64,000 bases of DNA from Halopseudomonas sabulinigri (GCA_011053055.1 DRHT01000018.1:94330-158329), one strand, 5' to 3'. Shown: positions 55,262-64,000, counted from the stretch's first letter. Notes: generated by a model from the sequence alone, not told the origin. A program made the numbers and translations.

Positions 55262-56727
55262 ACCTCGCGCTCCAGCGCTTCGGCCAGCACCGCCTTTAGC
55301 TGTTCACGCAGATCGCTGATGTCGCCTTGCAGGGCAGTGTAGTTACGCAGCAGCTCGTCCGGATCGTGACTGATCTGTTCGCCGATATGTGGGTTTTTGC
55401 AGTCGAGGTTCCAGTTGCGGGCCTGCAGTTCTTCAACGCTGACCTTCCAGGCAAATTCATTCTCTTCCCGGGTGGCAAAGCCGTCGGCTTCGGTGCCCCA
55501 CCAGGCGGCCTCCAGGTCGAATTCTTCGATACGCATGGGGCGAGTCTTGCTGTAGTTCTTTACGCCCTTTGGATACTGGTGCTCGTAAAACCAGACGTCT
55601 TTGGTCGGGATGCCCTTGGTAAAGAACAGCAGGTTGGTCTTGATGCCGGTATAGGGGTTGAACACGCCGTTGGGCAGCCGAACGATGGTGTGCAGGTTGC
55701 ACTCGGTCAGCAGCTTTTCCTTGATTCGGCTTTTGATGCCCTCGCCAAACAGGAAGCCATCGGGCAGCACCACGGCGGCGCGGCCGCCGTCCTTTAGCAG
55801 CTGCATGATCAGCACCAGGAACAGGTCGGCGGTTTCGCGGGTGCGGTAGGTCGCAGGGAAGTTGGTTTCGATGCCGTCTTCTTCCATGCCGCCAAAGGGC
55901 GGGTTGGCGACGATGCAGTGCACGCGCTCGCTGGGTGTCCAGCTGATCAGTGGGCGAGCCAGGGTATTGTCGTGGCGGATCTGGCTGGGCACTTCGATGC
56001 CATGCAGGATCATATTGGTGGTGGCCAGCAGGTGGGGCAGCGGCTTTTTTTCCACGCCGAAGATGCTGGCCTGCAGGGTGCGTTCGTCGTCTGCGGTTTT
56101 TACATAGCGGCTGCGCTTGTGCTCGATGGCGCAGGTCAGAAAGCCGCCGGTGCCGCAGGCCGGGTCCATGACCTTTTCATCCAGCTTGGGATCGACCATG
56201 CGCACCATAAATTCGGTGACCGGGCGTGGCGTATAGAACTCCCCGGCGTTGCCGGCGCTCTGCAGGTCGCGCAGCAACTGCTCGTAGAGGTTGCCGAACT
56301 CGTGGCGTTCCTGGGCCTTGTTGAAGTCCACACCTTCCTGAATCTTGTTGATGACCTGGCGCAGCAGCTGGCCGGACTTCATGTAGTTGTAGGCGTCTTC
56401 AAAGACGCCGCGCACCACATAGGCCGCCGGGGTGGTGCTGTACTCATGCAGGTTTTGCAGGGTGGGGAAGAGCTGGCGGTCGAGAAAGTCCTTCAGCTCG
56501 TCGCCGGTCATTCCTTCCGGGTCGGCTGCCCAGTTGCGCCAGCGGCAGCGTTCGGGGATGGGCGAGCGGTAGGCATCATCCATCAACTCCCATTCCAGTT
56601 CACGGTCATCAAAGATTTTCAGAAACAACAGCCAGACCAATTGGCCGATACGCTGCGCGTCGCCATCGACGCCGACATCTTTGCGCATGATGTCCTGGAT
56701 GGATTTGATGGTGGAGCTGATGGACAT
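55258..56727 (-). CDS. hsdM: Type I restriction-modification methyltransferase subunit
   Basis: This 489-residue N6-adenine methyltransferase has the SAM site DPACGTGGFLTCAIE and the catalytic NPPFGG. The N-terminal domain (SISSTIKSIQDIMRKDVGVDG) is the usual HsdM helical domain. It forms the HsdM2-HsdS methylase. It lies 57 bases after hsdR and overlaps hsdS by 4 bases (ATGA). Confidence 0.95.
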   Translation of the reverse strand: MSISSTIKSIQDIMRKDVGVDGDAQRIGQLVWLLFLKIFDDRELEWELMDDAYRSPIPERCRWRNWAADPEGMTGDELKDFLDRQLFPTLQNLHEYSTTPAAYVVRGVFEDAYNYMKSGQLLRQVINKIQEGVDFNKAQERHEFGNLYEQLLRDLQSAGNAGEFYTPRPVTEFMVRMVDPKLDEKVMDPACGTGGFLTCAIEHKRSRYVKTADDERTLQASIFGVEKKPLPHLLATTNMILHGIEVPSQIRHDNTLARPLISWTPSERVHCIVANPPFGGMEEDGIETNFPATYRTRETADLFLVLIMQLLKDGGRAAVVLPDGFLFGEGIKSRIKEKLLTECNLHTIVRLPNGVFNPYTGIKTNLLFFTKGIPTKDVWFYEHQYPKGVKNYSKTRPMRIEEFDLEAAWWGTEADGFATREENEFAWKVSVEELQARNWNLDCKNPHIGEQISHDPDELLRNYTALQGDISDLREQLKAVLAEALEREV

Positions 56728-56784
56728 GGTTATCTCACTGAGGCGTTTTAAAATGGGGCGAATGATATCAGGCGATGCATGGGC

Positions 56785-59151
56785 TTAACTGGCGTAAAGT
56801 TCGTCTTCCAACTCGTGGATGGCTTTTGTGTAGCCGGCTTTGCCACCAAAGGCCTTGACCAGCTCTATCGGTGCGCCGATCTGGCTGAAAGGGTCTAGCT
56901 GGAGGATCTTGATGTCTTCGATATGCTCGATGCCGGTATCAGCATACTTTTCCAGCAAGGCTTCCAGCACCTGGCGGGCGGCGCCGGAATAGCGAGCGAA
57001 GTAATTGCGCTTTATCACCTGCTCGGCGCGCTCCTTGCGGGTGAGGGCAGGCTGGTCGAAGGCGACGTGACAGATGAGGTCGAAGGGGTCCAGCGGCTGG
57101 CCGAGCTTCTTTTCCACTTCTTCGGCCAGGGCTTCCCACATCACGCCTTGTTCGGCCATTTCGTCGATGATGGCTTTCTTCTGATCGGCATCACTCCAGC
57201 GGCGCAGGAAGTCATCCAGGGAGACGAACTGCTTCTTTACGCAGGTCCGCGTGTAATCGTGCAGTGACTCGGTGATCAGTCTGCCGTCTGGCCCGTAATA
57301 CTGGACGCGTTCGGCGATGACGGAAATGGGTACGTTATCGATCACGTATTTGATGCGCCTTCCTTCCCCTTCACCCTCGGGGAAGTCGATGTCCTCGGGT
57401 AGCACATCCTCTCCGGTGATACCACCATTCTCACCGTCCACAAGGTCATCCGGCGGCACCGGGGAGTCATTGCCTTCAGGGGCGTAGATCACCACGGGTT
57501 CGCCATCAAAGGCAGGATCGGCAAACAGCTCGGTGGCCTTTTTGAAGTCCATGATGGTGAACCAGTACTTGCCAAAATCTTCATTGATACGCGTGCCGCG
57601 ACCGATGATCTGCTTGAACTCAGTCATGGATTTGATGTGCTGGTCGAGCACGATCAGTTTGCAGGTTTGTGCATCGACGCCCGTAGTCATCAGTTTGCTG
57701 GTGGTGGCAATGACGGGGTAGCGGGCTTCGGGATTGATGAAGTTATCCAACTCGGCTTTGCCTTCCTGGTCATCGCCGGTAATGCGCATGACGTACTTGC
57801 GATTTTCCGCGATGCGCTCCGGGTTGAGGTTAACCAGAGCCTGGCGCATACGCTCGGCGTGGTTGATGTCGTCGCAGAAGATAATGGTTTTCTGGAACGG
57901 GTCAGTGGCCTTGATGAAGTCGGTTACCTTTTGAGCGACCAGTTGGGTGCGCGCCTCGATGACCAAGGTGCGATCCATATCATTGAGGTTGTAGATGCGG
58001 TCTTCGATCAACTCGCCGTTCTTGTCGAGCATGCCTTTTGGTGGCCGCCAGCCTTGCAGGTCCTTGTCGAAATCAATGCGCACCACCTTGTAGGGCGCCA
58101 GAAAGCCGTCCTCAATGCCCTGTTTAAGGGTGTAGCTGTACACCGGCTCACCGAAGTAGGTGGTGCTGGACACCTCCTTGGTTTCCTTGGGGGTGGCAGT
58201 CAGGCCCACATGGGTGGCGCTGGAAAAGTATTCAAGGATCTCGCGCCATGCGGAATCCTCTGCAGCACTACCCCGGTGGCACTCATCAATCACGATCAGG
58301 TCGAAGAAGTCGCGGGAAAACTGCTTGTAGATGTTCATCTCTTCTTCATTGCCGGTAACGGCCTGATACAGAGAGAGGTAAATCTCATAGGAGGTATCGA
58401 TCTGCCGTTTGGCGATCTTGGTCATCGCCTGACCAAAGGGCTTGAAGTCGTTGTTTTTGGTCTGGTCGACCAGAATGTTGCGATCGGCCAGGAACAGGAT
58501 GCGTTTCTTCTGGCGGGATTTCCATAGCCGCCAGATAATCTGGAAGGCGGTGTAAGTCTTGCCAGTGCCAGTGGCCATGACCAGCAAAATGCGGTTCTGG
58601 CCCTGTGCGATCGCTTCTACTGTTCGATTGATGGCATTCGTTTGGTAGTAGCGCGGCATGCGCCCAGAGCCGTCGTCGTAATAGGGCGCTTCCACCTTCT
58701 CCTGAGCCTGTTGGTCAAGGCCCTTCCATAGACAGTAGCGTTGCCAGAGCTCCTGAGGGCTCGGGAACTGATCCAGGGTAAGTTGGGTTTCGACCTGGCT
58801 GCCGGTACCGGTGCGATCGTGGAACAGAAAGCCGTCGCCATTGCTTGAAAATACGAAAGGAACGTCGAGCGATTCGGCATATCCCAGGGCTTGCTGCATA
58901 CCGGAGCCGATGGATAGCTTGTTCATTTTGGCTTCGATTACGGCCAGGGGCAGGTTGGGCTGGTGGTAGAGGATGAAATCAGCACGGCGTGACTCGCCTC
59001 GGCTGTGCAGCTTGCCACGCACGATTATGCGGCCCTTGGTAAAGCTGACCTCTTCGCGCACCTGGCGGTGCATGTCCCACCCAGCTCGTTGAACGGCGGG
59101 GGCAATGTACTTGCTGCAGATGTCCCTTTCGGAAAGCAACTTCTTGTCCAT
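56785..59151 (-). CDS. hsdR: Type I restriction endonuclease/translocase subunit
   Basis: This 788-residue protein has a PD-(D/E)XK nuclease domain at the N-terminus ([20 protein letters not shown]), then a superfamily 2 motor: Walker [18 protein letters not shown] box VIDECHRGS, motif [11 protein letters not shown], motif [11 protein letters not shown]. It cuts unmodified DNA away from the target. The length fits the EcoAI-like type IB group. All key residues are present, so it looks functional. The 270 bases before it hold the operon promoter, with no clear gene. Confidence 0.95.
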   Translation of the reverse strand: MDKKLLSERDICSKYIAPAVQRAGWDMHRQVREEVSFTKGRIIVRGKLHSRGESRRADFILYHQPNLPLAVIEAKMNKLSIGSGMQQALGYAESLDVPFVFSSNGDGFLFHDRTGTGSQVETQLTLDQFPSPQELWQRYCLWKGLDQQAQEKVEAPYYDDGSGRMPRYYQTNAINRTVEAIAQGQNRILLVMATGTGKTYTAFQIIWRLWKSRQKKRILFLADRNILVDQTKNNDFKPFGQAMTKIAKRQIDTSYEIYLSLYQAVTGNEEEMNIYKQFSRDFFDLIVIDECHRGSAAEDSAWREILEYFSSATHVGLTATPKETKEVSSTTYFGEPVYSYTLKQGIEDGFLAPYKVVRIDFDKDLQGWRPPKGMLDKNGELIEDRIYNLNDMDRTLVIEARTQLVAQKVTDFIKATDPFQKTIIFCDDINHAERMRQALVNLNPERIAENRKYVMRITGDDQEGKAELDNFINPEARYPVIATTSKLMTTGVDAQTCKLIVLDQHIKSMTEFKQIIGRGTRINEDFGKYWFTIMDFKKATELFADPAFDGEPVVIYAPEGNDSPVPPDDLVDGENGGITGEDVLPEDIDFPEGEGEGRRIKYVIDNVPISVIAERVQYYGPDGRLITESLHDYTRTCVKKQFVSLDDFLRRWSDADQKKAIIDEMAEQGVMWEALAEEVEKKLGQPLDPFDLICHVAFDQPALTRKERAEQVIKRNYFARYSGAARQVLEALLEKYADTGIEHIEDIKILQLDPFSQIGAPIELVKAFGGKAGYTKAIHELEDELYAS

Positions 59152-59422
59152 GATCCAGTCCTGGGAGGCACGAAATATCGCGCCAAATTCTGCAATACGC
59201 AGAAGGTATGGGCTGACAACGATGAGGATCAGAGGCGGCTATAGTGTCGCCTGCACCTTTATAGAGTCATCCCTGAATGCTATGCAGCCTGCCATGATGC
59301 GGGCCGGTTCACAATATCAACCTGCCATACCTGGGTAAAGGGCAAGATCCGCGCATGGAGTGCTCATTCACTAGCACTGTGACCGATTTGCTATTCCGAA
59401 AATGTAAGCTTTTGACAGGTTC

Positions 59423-59689
59423 TCATGGGGTTTGTTTTATTTTACCTTTAGGGCCGGTCGAAAGGCCGCCATGTAAACGGCAGCGTCCGGATAGGTACAA
59501 GTCACGGCGCTTGCAAGGTGTGCCGGCTCGGGTCTTCGCTCCACACGTCAGGCCGCGAAGCTCCTCAGGGAAGGGCGGTCTAGTGGGCGGGGGATTGCAG
59601 TGCTCACGTTCCGCCAACTCGTGTATGCAGCCTTGATATGCCTCATGGTGTTGCCGCCATAACTTACGTAGCTGCTTAGGGCTCTTCAT
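59423..59689 (-). CDS. HGGxSTGP-motif small zinc-finger-like protein
   Basis: This 88-residue protein carries the phage/island motif CGAKTRAGTPCK...CRLHGGLSTGP with three cysteines and one histidine, a likely zinc site. Such proteins are common in phages and integrative elements, with unknown function. It is the last gene of the replication module and overlaps its upstream neighbour by 4 bases. Confidence 0.78.
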   Translation of the reverse strand: MKSPKQLRKLWRQHHEAYQGCIHELAEREHCNPPPTRPPFPEELRGLTCGAKTRAGTPCKRRDLYLSGRCRLHGGLSTGPKGKIKQTP

Positions 59690-60267
59690 TGTGGTGCTCC
59701 TTGGTATAGGGCCAGCAGCCTAGCTCCTGCCGGGCTATAGCGGCTTGCTGGAGGAAACCATTTTTTGCAGTGGCCAAGCGCGTGGCTGTAGATGGCGTCA
59801 CGCTTTGCGATCCACTCCGGTACGTACTGTATCTCTGGCATTCCTGCTTTGTTAATTTCGGTCGGTACGCACTCGGTACGGACCTCACGCGCGTGAAGCT
59901 CTCTCGTTTTGCCTCGTCCCAGGTTAAGTCGCAGCCATGCCGGACTACTTTCAATTAGTCGAGCGGTAAAGCGCGGGTGCGTGCGGTACTGTTCCACCAG
60001 GTCATCTGTGTCAACAAGTCCGTGTTCCAGAAGTGTGCTTGCATCGGTACTTAGCAGAACGGCTACCTGTGCGAGCCAGTCCAGTGCGTTTAAAGAGATT
60101 GGGATACCCATACGGAGAGCATGGATGACGGACAGGCGGTTTTCACGCAAGGCTGCTAGCAGTTCAGGCTCGGGCGGGTTGTCAGATAGCCAAACGATGG
60201 TGTCTCCGGAGAGCGTCAGCACTATGCCAATAGAGCGTGATTTTTCGATCAGCATGGCGGCTGTCAT
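59686..60267 (-). CDS. Island protein with TubC-N-like start
   Basis: This 193-residue protein opens with a segment (SIGIVLTLSGDTIVWLSDNP, then PELLAALRENRLSVIHAL) that resembles the TubC N-terminal docking fold seen in several phage and island proteins. The rest (YRTHPRFTARLIESS onward) matches no family I know. It overlaps the DUF3987 gene and the HGGxSTGP gene by 4 bases each. Confidence 0.68.
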   Translation of the reverse strand: MTAAMLIEKSRSIGIVLTLSGDTIVWLSDNPPEPELLAALRENRLSVIHALRMGIPISLNALDWLAQVAVLLSTDASTLLEHGLVDTDDLVEQYRTHPRFTARLIESSPAWLRLNLGRGKTRELHAREVRTECVPTEINKAGMPEIQYVPEWIAKRDAIYSHALGHCKKWFPPASRYSPAGARLLALYQGAPQ

Positions 60268-61913
60268 ATCTCACCTCGGAATTTCGGATTGGTTGCGACA
60301 TTTGCGACATCCGCGACAAGCTGCGAATCCTGGGGCCGTAGTGCATGCGACAGAATTGCGACAGGTTGCGACGGTGAGCGGTGGCGCTGGAGGTCGTCGC
60401 AGCTTGTCGCAGCGGGGTCGCAAATCATTGGGCCTGATCCTGTCTGGCTTGTCACAGTTGTCGCGGTTGTCGCAAGCGTGACTGGGTTGAGATTGAACAG
60501 CTTACCGTCTGAAGTTGTCAGCCAGCGGTGTTCTACCAGCACGCGCAGCAGAGCATCGCGACGGCTCGCGGCTTTGCGAACGTATGAAGGTCCTTCTCGC
60601 TGGAGCCTCCGGCCGTCGAATGATTTCCATTGCTTGGCAATCAGCCATTTTGCCAAACGGTCAGCGTCTCGGAGTTGCGGTTCTACCTTCACAGGTTGGG
60701 TCAGGCGTAACGCTTCGTTCAGATACCAGCGCACTAGCACCGCAGCACGCTCTATTAGATCCGCTTCGATTCGATCTCGATGATCAACGACAGCGAACAC
60801 TCCAGCGATGCGCAACAGGTTTTCCGCAGCTTTGGCCGCGGTAGGCTTGATGTCCTCCATGTCACCCCCCTGGCCTAGTTGCTTCTCGATGCTGTCATGC
60901 TGTTTGATCCAGGCAGACATCGAGCGCTCATCCAGACGCAGCAGCGGCGGCGCCAATTCTCCCAAATCGTCCTTGATAGGCTCCAGCGTGAGCATGGTGG
61001 TCATGCGCTGCCAGTATCGGACCAGGCGCGGGTCTGCGTGTGGGTCACTGTCTTGATACATACGCGTGCCGGCCAGCGAAGTAGGCCAAGCAATCAGGAA
61101 GCGTGCCAGGAACCCCTGTCCCTGCATCACTGGGTTGCTCAACACGTCAGCGGCCACAATCGGCTGGATCATTAGATGGGCGCTCAGTCGGCAGCCGTGC
61201 CTCGCGTCACTCTCGCCATCGGCGGCCCGAATACGGCTAATAGGTGACCCGTCCCAGAGCTTGGACAGACCGGCTACGCTTTTTAGCATGTTCTCTGGAC
61301 GGCTGGCATGCCCTCCGAAAAACTGACCGCCTTCATCGCTGAACAGCCCCTGAGACGGATGCCCTCTCAGTAGCGATTTGTGCAATCCTTCCAGGGTTGG
61401 CTCTTCGGCTAGCACGAAAGGTGAAGGCGGCGCGGTTGGTTCGTCTAGGCCTGCCAGCTCGACGGTAGCAGCCTCCGGGCTGGCCTTGGCTTTGTCCAGT
61501 ATCCTCGCGCGGGCCTTTTGGTAGGCGTCGTCGGCATCTCGGTACTCCTTGCGCTGTGTCTTGTATTGCTCCAACAGCTCACGCTGATGTTGGCGGTGAG
61601 CCTTCAACGCAAGGCCATCAGCCGACGACTTGCGGTCGCCTGATTCGGCAACAGTCAGCATGAATAACGACAAGGGGATGCCTTGCCCGCTTCGGATAAC
61701 GTTGCCATGTGCCTGCGCAGCCATCGCTGCAGCGCCCAATACGGACTGCGCCGCCATTGCCTCAGGTACTTTCACTATCGACGCGATGGTCTTTACGGCG
61801 TCGCCCAGCAATTGGCCCAGGGCCTCGACAGGGTAGGGGGTCGCTTGCTCGGTCTCTGGTAGCAACGGCAGCGGCATAGGGTAGCGGGGCGGAGGTATCA
61901 GTAGCTTGCTCAT
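60264..61913 (-). CDS. DUF3987 family protein (YfjI-like)
   Basis: This 549-residue protein belongs to DUF3987, helicase/primase-associated proteins common in phage satellites and islands. The segments LGAAAMAAQAHGNV and VAESGDRKSSADG (a P-loop-like turn), SDEGGQFFGGHAS and GFLARFLIAWPTSLAG are typical. The C-terminus has a winged-helix-like stretch (KAASRRDALLRVLVEHRWL). ATG 61913 overlaps the primase stop by 4 bases, so it is coupled to the primase. Confidence 0.82.
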   Translation of the reverse strand: MSKLLIPPPRYPMPLPLLPETEQATPYPVEALGQLLGDAVKTIASIVKVPEAMAAQSVLGAAAMAAQAHGNVIRSGQGIPLSLFMLTVAESGDRKSSADGLALKAHRQHQRELLEQYKTQRKEYRDADDAYQKARARILDKAKASPEAATVELAGLDEPTAPPSPFVLAEEPTLEGLHKSLLRGHPSQGLFSDEGGQFFGGHASRPENMLKSVAGLSKLWDGSPISRIRAADGESDARHGCRLSAHLMIQPIVAADVLSNPVMQGQGFLARFLIAWPTSLAGTRMYQDSDPHADPRLVRYWQRMTTMLTLEPIKDDLGELAPPLLRLDERSMSAWIKQHDSIEKQLGQGGDMEDIKPTAAKAAENLLRIAGVFAVVDHRDRIEADLIERAAVLVRWYLNEALRLTQPVKVEPQLRDADRLAKWLIAKQWKSFDGRRLQREGPSYVRKAASRRDALLRVLVEHRWLTTSDGKLFNLNPVTLATTATTVTSQTGSGPMICDPAATSCDDLQRHRSPSQPVAILSHALRPQDSQLVADVANVATNPKFRGEI

Positions 61914-62782
61914 TTGCCACCTTCCTGCCATTGGCGCAAGTCGTTGAAGTCGGTCAAGCTGAAGGGTTCATAACCGCTCCAGGGCGGCAAGATCAAACCG
62001 CAGCCTAGGGTTAAGGCAGTGGTTGCTGCGGCGCGCTTGCCGGGGTTGCCCTCGGTCTGGCGGTCATCGTCACCTGCGACGATCAGGCAGGCGCCAGGGT
62101 GGGTGCGGCTCAGTTGTTGGCCGACTGACAGCAGGTTGCCGGCATTCATTGCGCAGGCGACCGGGTGACCGCTGCTCTCGTACAGCGTTGCGCCCGTTGC
62201 CCAGCCTTCGCACAGATATAGCGGCTGGCCTGCCTGTATGAGCCCCAGCGGGCTACAGCAGCCTTTGACACGGCCACCCGACAGAAATCGCTTGTTGCCG
62301 TCAGGGTGAATGCGCTGCACGTTCACCAGATCGCCTTTGTGGGTTAGTGGTACTAGTAGGACATCACCCAATTGACGCAAGGTATGCGGTTTGCAGCCTT
62401 TAGCGATCAGGTAGGGGTGATCCGGATCAGCGCTGCGGCCGTCACGCCATAGATTGCGGGCATACCCGGCGGCGGAATGCTGGCGCTGGCGCTGACCGGC
62501 TTCCCGTTGCAGTCGTGCCTGCTCCATCTGCTGGTGCAGGTGTTCGGCTTCTCGATGGTGGGCAGGCTCCCGACTGGTCCAGGTGTGACAGTCGCCAGCC
62601 TTCCAGCTACCAAAGGCTCCAAATGCAATGCCGCCAGCGTGCAGGACGTACCAGCCGTTATTACTTCCGGGGCGATCACCAGGCACGGTAAAGCGGTGAA
62701 TGGTCCCGTCTGCTACCGGGTGAATATCTATCTGCCCATAGACTATCTGCAGGGCGTCGCGGAACGGGCTCAGATGGTCCAT
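61910..62782 (-). CDS. Toprim-domain primase-like protein
   Basis: This 290-residue protein has an N-terminal region with WYVLHAGGIAFGAFGSWKAG (DUF-type primase N-terminal) and a Toprim domain: YLCEGWATGATLYESSG with the catalytic Glu, and LIVAGDDDRQ with the acidic pair. It would prime replication of the element. ATG 62782 with GGAGG 8 bases upstream is preferred over longer frames. Confidence 0.85.
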   Translation of the reverse strand: MDHLSPFRDALQIVYGQIDIHPVADGTIHRFTVPGDRPGSNNGWYVLHAGGIAFGAFGSWKAGDCHTWTSREPAHHREAEHLHQQMEQARLQREAGQRQRQHSAAGYARNLWRDGRSADPDHPYLIAKGCKPHTLRQLGDVLLVPLTHKGDLVNVQRIHPDGNKRFLSGGRVKGCCSPLGLIQAGQPLYLCEGWATGATLYESSGHPVACAMNAGNLLSVGQQLSRTHPGACLIVAGDDDRQTEGNPGKRAAATTALTLGCGLILPPWSGYEPFSLTDFNDLRQWQEGGK

Positions 62783-62913
62783 AGCAGAACCTCCAGGGTC
62801 AGCAAAAGAACCAGATCTGCGCCAGCGGGTTGTAGCGCCAGCAACAGGTAACGGCCGTCTATTAGGCAAGCCGGTAGCGTCACCGCTGTTTTGCGGTGTT
62901 GGTTTTTTCTCAT
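62770..62913 (-). CDS. Small hydrophobic protein (47 residues)
   Basis: This frame from ATG 62913 has a near-perfect GGAGG 8 bases upstream and sits in the 134-base gap between the HTH gene and the primase, ending 13 bases inside the primase gene in another frame. The protein has a basic start (MRKNQHRKTA) and a hydrophobic end (LVLLLTLEVLLWTI). No family is known. It may be a leader-type small protein coupling translation of the primase. Confidence 0.45.
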   Translation of the reverse strand: MRKNQHRKTAVTLPACLIDGRYLLLALQPAGADLVLLLTLEVLLWTI

Positions 62914-62916
62914 GGG

Positions 62917-63198
62917 TTATGCCTCCGACTGGCTTAGGTAATACCGCGCCACGCCTCGATGCGTGTGCCTGCGCTGGTCGGTCTTGATGATGCGTTGGGT
63001 TTTAATGTTATGGCCGGCGTTACGGAGTTCCTCAATGAGTGCAGCGGGCATCATTAGGTTCATTTCATTGCGAGCTGAGAAAGTATCCACGGGCTCCAGG
63101 CGCTTCAATAAGCGCGCACGCTGAGCGCTGGCAATGGTGCTATTGAAGTTGTGTGTTTTGGGGCTGGTCTTCGGGCCGGCCTTTTTCATGTTTGTCAT
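62917..63198 (-). CDS. Island helix-turn-helix protein
   Basis: This 93-residue protein has a C-terminal winged helix (FSARNEMNLMMPAALIEELRNA, then GHNIKTQRIIK and GVARYYLS), the type found in phage and island genes and annotated as a helix-turn-helix domain. The N-terminal 30 residues are basic and probably disordered. It starts directly after the AlpA-like gene stop. Confidence 0.75.
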   Translation of the reverse strand: MTNMKKAGPKTSPKTHNFNSTIASAQRARLLKRLEPVDTFSARNEMNLMMPAALIEELRNAGHNIKTQRIIKTDQRRHTHRGVARYYLSQSEA

Positions 63199-63387
63199 TT
63201 AAGTCACCCCTCCTAACCGTTTGGCGATCCATGCCTCAACTTCCAGGCTATCCCAGCCGACCGCGCGCGGGCCGATACTGCGGGCCTGCGGAAAGGTACC
63301 GTCTTTCATAAAGTTGTAGATGCTTGCGCGCTTGTAGCCGGTTTTTTCAATTACTTCCGGCAAGCGCATGATGTAACGAGTAGACAT
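63199..63387 (-). CDS. AlpA-like excisionase/transcriptional regulator
   Basis: This 62-residue protein is an AlpA family member (MRLPEVIEKTGYKRASIYNF, then GWDSLEVEAWIAKR), a MerR-like winged-helix DNA-binding protein. In P4-type elements AlpA or Vis switches on excision and represses early genes. GGAG lies 9 bases before ATG 63387. Two palindromic sites lie 76-110 bases upstream. Confidence 0.88.
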   Translation of the reverse strand: MSTRYIMRLPEVIEKTGYKRASIYNFMKDGTFPQARSIGPRAVGWDSLEVEAWIAKRLGGVT

Positions 63388-63462
63388 AACCAGAACTCCA
63401 TTGCGCTTCTTGGCGCGTAGTGGCAGTGGTTATGTATTCAACAGGCCTCTTGGCAGTAGATC

Positions 63463-63497
63463 ATCGCAATTGCGATTCGAGCTTACGCAATTGCGAT
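63463..63497. promoter_or_regulatory. Pair of palindromic operators upstream of the AlpA-like gene
   Basis: ATCGCAATTGCGAT (63463-63476) is a perfect 14-base palindrome and CGCAATTGCG (63486-63495) recurs with its centre 21 bases away, that is two helical turns. It lies between the AlpA-like gene and the interrupted upstream gene, the usual place for a lysogeny-type or excision switch. Confidence 0.65.
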
Positions 63498-63510
63498 ATT
63501 TGCGTGGTGA

Positions 63511-63851
63511 TCATTCCGCGTCAGCTTTAGCTTTGTTTGCGTTAGAGAATATTTCTTGAAGACTGCGATCGCCAAGGCCGCGTAACGGGAATTTTTCAAG
63601 GATGCTGTCTCTGATAGCCTCCTGATTCATGCCTCGCGGACGAGGGCGGTCAGTTGGCGCTTTTAAGAGTTCAAGTAGGGCAGCGATCGCTAGTAAATGT
63701 GTTCGACGGCTCTTAGGAGAAAGGGATGGTTCATTACTTGCCAGCGCTTCCGATTCAGATTTAATCAATTTTGCGCGCAGGTGTTCATTTTCGAGTATCG
63801 CTGACTTGTAGGCATCAATTAGGTCGGTATGATTCGACTCATCTAAAAGCC
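63511..63851 (-). pseudogene. Hypothetical gene interrupted by an IS element
   Basis: Reading from the IS end at about 63851, the frame runs LLDESNHTDLIDAYKSAILE and on to the TGA at 63511, some 110 residues with the C-terminal part RGMNQEAIRDSILEKFPLRG. There is no ATG before the IS; the first possible start is TTG at 63768, which would cut away the 27 plausible residues before it. The natural reading is that the IS split the gene, and the 5' part would lie beyond the element. Confidence 0.55.
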
Positions 63852-64000
63852 TGGGGGGGTTCTACCCCGTTTCCACGGACGGTTATAAAACAGCTAAGAG
63901 CTTTTGATCCTGCGCAGCAACTCTACGTCGCATCCTAGGATTATGGAACCGCTCGATGTATTCAAATAGGTCTGCTCTTGCCTCGTCTTGAGTACGGTAA
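63852..64000 (-). mobile_element. IS3-family insertion sequence, one end only
   Basis: The element appears to end near 63852, with TGGGGGG and a run GTTCTACCCCGTTTCCACGG resembling an IS3 terminal repeat starting TG. The transposase C-terminus lies inside. The other end is beyond the window edge. The target duplication cannot be seen. Confidence 0.6.
63883..64000 (-). CDS. IS3-family transposase (OrfB), C-terminal fragment at window edge
   Basis: Thirty-eight visible residues read RTQDEARADLFEYIERFHNP and then RMRRRVAAQDQKLLAVL before a TAA at 63883. ARADLFEYIERFHNP is the conserved end of the DDE integrase core of IS3 transposases. The N-terminal part lies outside the window. Confidence 0.75.
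   Translation of the reverse strand, partial: YRTQDEARADLFEYIERFHNPRMRRRVAAQDQKLLAVL

Noticed and set aside
55918..56751. Plus-strand frame of 277 residues inside hsdM
   Set aside because: It is antisense to the clear hsdM catalytic region and has no ribosome site or family features.
57637..58527. Plus-strand frame of 296 residues inside hsdR
   Set aside because: It is antisense to the motor motifs of hsdR; GC-rich codon structure explains the open frame.

Overview
The window looks like the chromosome of a Pseudomonas-type gammaproteobacterium, probably from the Halopseudomonas / P. pertucinogena side of the group. The left two thirds follow, in my recollection, the P. aeruginosa order: DUF3108-purN-purM, DUF2066, AI-2E-hda, DUF2069-wrbA-arsC, yihY, proS, oprD-type porin, slyX, dps, aspS, yebC, ruvCAB, ybgC-tolQRAB-pal-cpoB, queC, tRNA-Lys, nadA, bepA, tusA-like, bcp, gcvR, dapA, bamC, purC, tRNA-Ser. 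Assignments come from reading motifs and gene order; no search was run.

Layout: 1-5700 is a mixed stretch (cut secreted acidic protein, nitronate monooxygenase-like flavoprotein, HxlR regulator, phosphopantetheinyl transferase, ten-repeat Sel1 protein, 3-hydroxyacyl-CoA dehydrogenase). 5790-42690 is core genome: purine synthesis, DnaA inactivation, tRNA charging, Holliday-junction processing, the Tol-Pal envelope machine, NAD and lysine synthesis, and outer-membrane assembly factors (BepA, BamC). Two differences from the remembered P. aeruginosa order stand out: queE is not next to queC, and the stretch between tRNA-Lys and nadA is empty.

From tRNA-Ser(CGA) at 42740-42829 to the right edge the window is a genomic island in which every gene lies on the minus strand. 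Reading from the right edge leftwards (direction of transcription): the end of an IS3-family element interrupting a gene; a mobile-element control and replication module (AlpA-like regulator, HTH protein, a 47-residue small ORF, Toprim primase, DUF3987 protein, two small proteins); a type I restriction-modification operon hsdR-hsdM-hsdS followed by a DUF91/NucS-like nuclease with a possible EVE/PUA-like domain and a 619-residue membrane/nuclease-like protein; an AT-rich pair coding for a PD-(D/E)XK-like nuclease and a partner; a three-gene membrane/secreted/unknown group; and a compact four-gene operon of radical SAM enzyme, thymidylate-kinase-like enzyme, small basic protein and a glycine-rich-domain-like protein ending in a cysteine-rich tail.

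The strongest candidate for an undescribed system is that last operon (43403-46072). Its overlapping genes tie a radical SAM enzyme to a nucleotide kinase and to a protein with five cysteines in its last 21 residues. This would fit either a peptide-modification (RiPP) pathway with an unusually large leader domain or a modified-nucleotide defence route. The nuclease pair at 47928-50328 and the two genes attached to the hsd operon are second-tier candidates. No integrase is visible; it may lie beyond the right edge.
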